A DNA stretch of 24,394 nt from JAIBBG01 sp043748015 (GTDB lineage Bacteria; Bacteroidota; Bacteroidia; Flavobacteriales_D; Sanyastnellaceae). Positions 24,393 through 24,394 of the stretch are shown piece by piece. The position numbers and the translations under genes are program-made. Position 1 is the stretch's first letter; each line of letters starts with the position of its first letter. The notes under the pieces are model-generated. The model was not told the DNA's origin, did not search any database, and saw nothing but the letters and a program-made list of their open reading frames with translations. Location: the NCBI GenBank assembly GCA_043748015.1, contig JAYTOA010000137.1, positions 1-24,394 on the forward strand, read 5' to 3'.

Positions 24393-24394
24393 GA

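Overview
The window looks like chromosomal DNA of a Bacteroidota bacterium, probably an environmental lineage. The evidence is moderate GC, four proteins with type IX secretion (T9SS) C-terminal sorting domains of the 'YPNP' type, almost no Shine-Dalgarno sequences, promoters resembling the Bacteroidota TTTG-N19-21-TAnnTTTG pattern, and families typical of the phylum (TPR-membrane-cyclase, secreted 'asparagine synthetase B'-labelled protein). No rRNA, tRNA, CRISPR array, prophage or conjugative module was seen.

Left part (1-10.4 kb, mostly plus strand): the first codons of uvrA run off the left edge on the minus strand. Divergent from it is a TPR/transmembrane adenylate cyclase. Then come a pirin, a TPR lipoprotein with conserved His motifs, a cbpA-cbpM-like pair (J-domain co-chaperone and its MerR-like modulator, overlapping by 4 nt), a SAM methyltransferase, a RibD_C/DHFR-fold reductase, a SnoaL-like protein, a small TPR protein ended by a very clear hairpin terminator, and a secreted protein of the family often labelled asparagine synthetase B.

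Middle part (10.4-17.5 kb): a five-helix membrane protein converges on a minus-strand block. That block holds a small two-helix protein, a secreted protein broken by an apparent single-base frameshift, a second RibD_C protein, a second methyltransferase, a quinone-oxidoreductase-like MDR and a small secreted Ca-loop protein. The stretch 16.0-17.5 kb is gene-poor. It holds a decayed IS3-like transposase remnant and an 82-nt element able to form a 21-bp stem.

Right part (17.5-24.4 kb) is surface-protein territory. A probable two-gene operon encodes a diheme cytochrome lipoprotein and a large FG-GAP/ASPIC-UnbV T9SS cargo. It is followed by an RCC1-repeat T9SS protein and two further T9SS cargo proteins, the last cut by the window edge.

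Two dispersed non-coding repeat families occur, each with two copies. One is a roughly 180-250 nt sequence in inverted orientation, and both its copies lie between convergent genes. The other is a long imperfect palindrome carrying GGACGCAGAG arms. I did not find a convincing new multi-gene system. The most rewarding items are the repeat families, the frameshifted gene, the near-leaderless promoter geometry, the His-rich TPR lipoprotein family and the cytochrome/FG-GAP pair.
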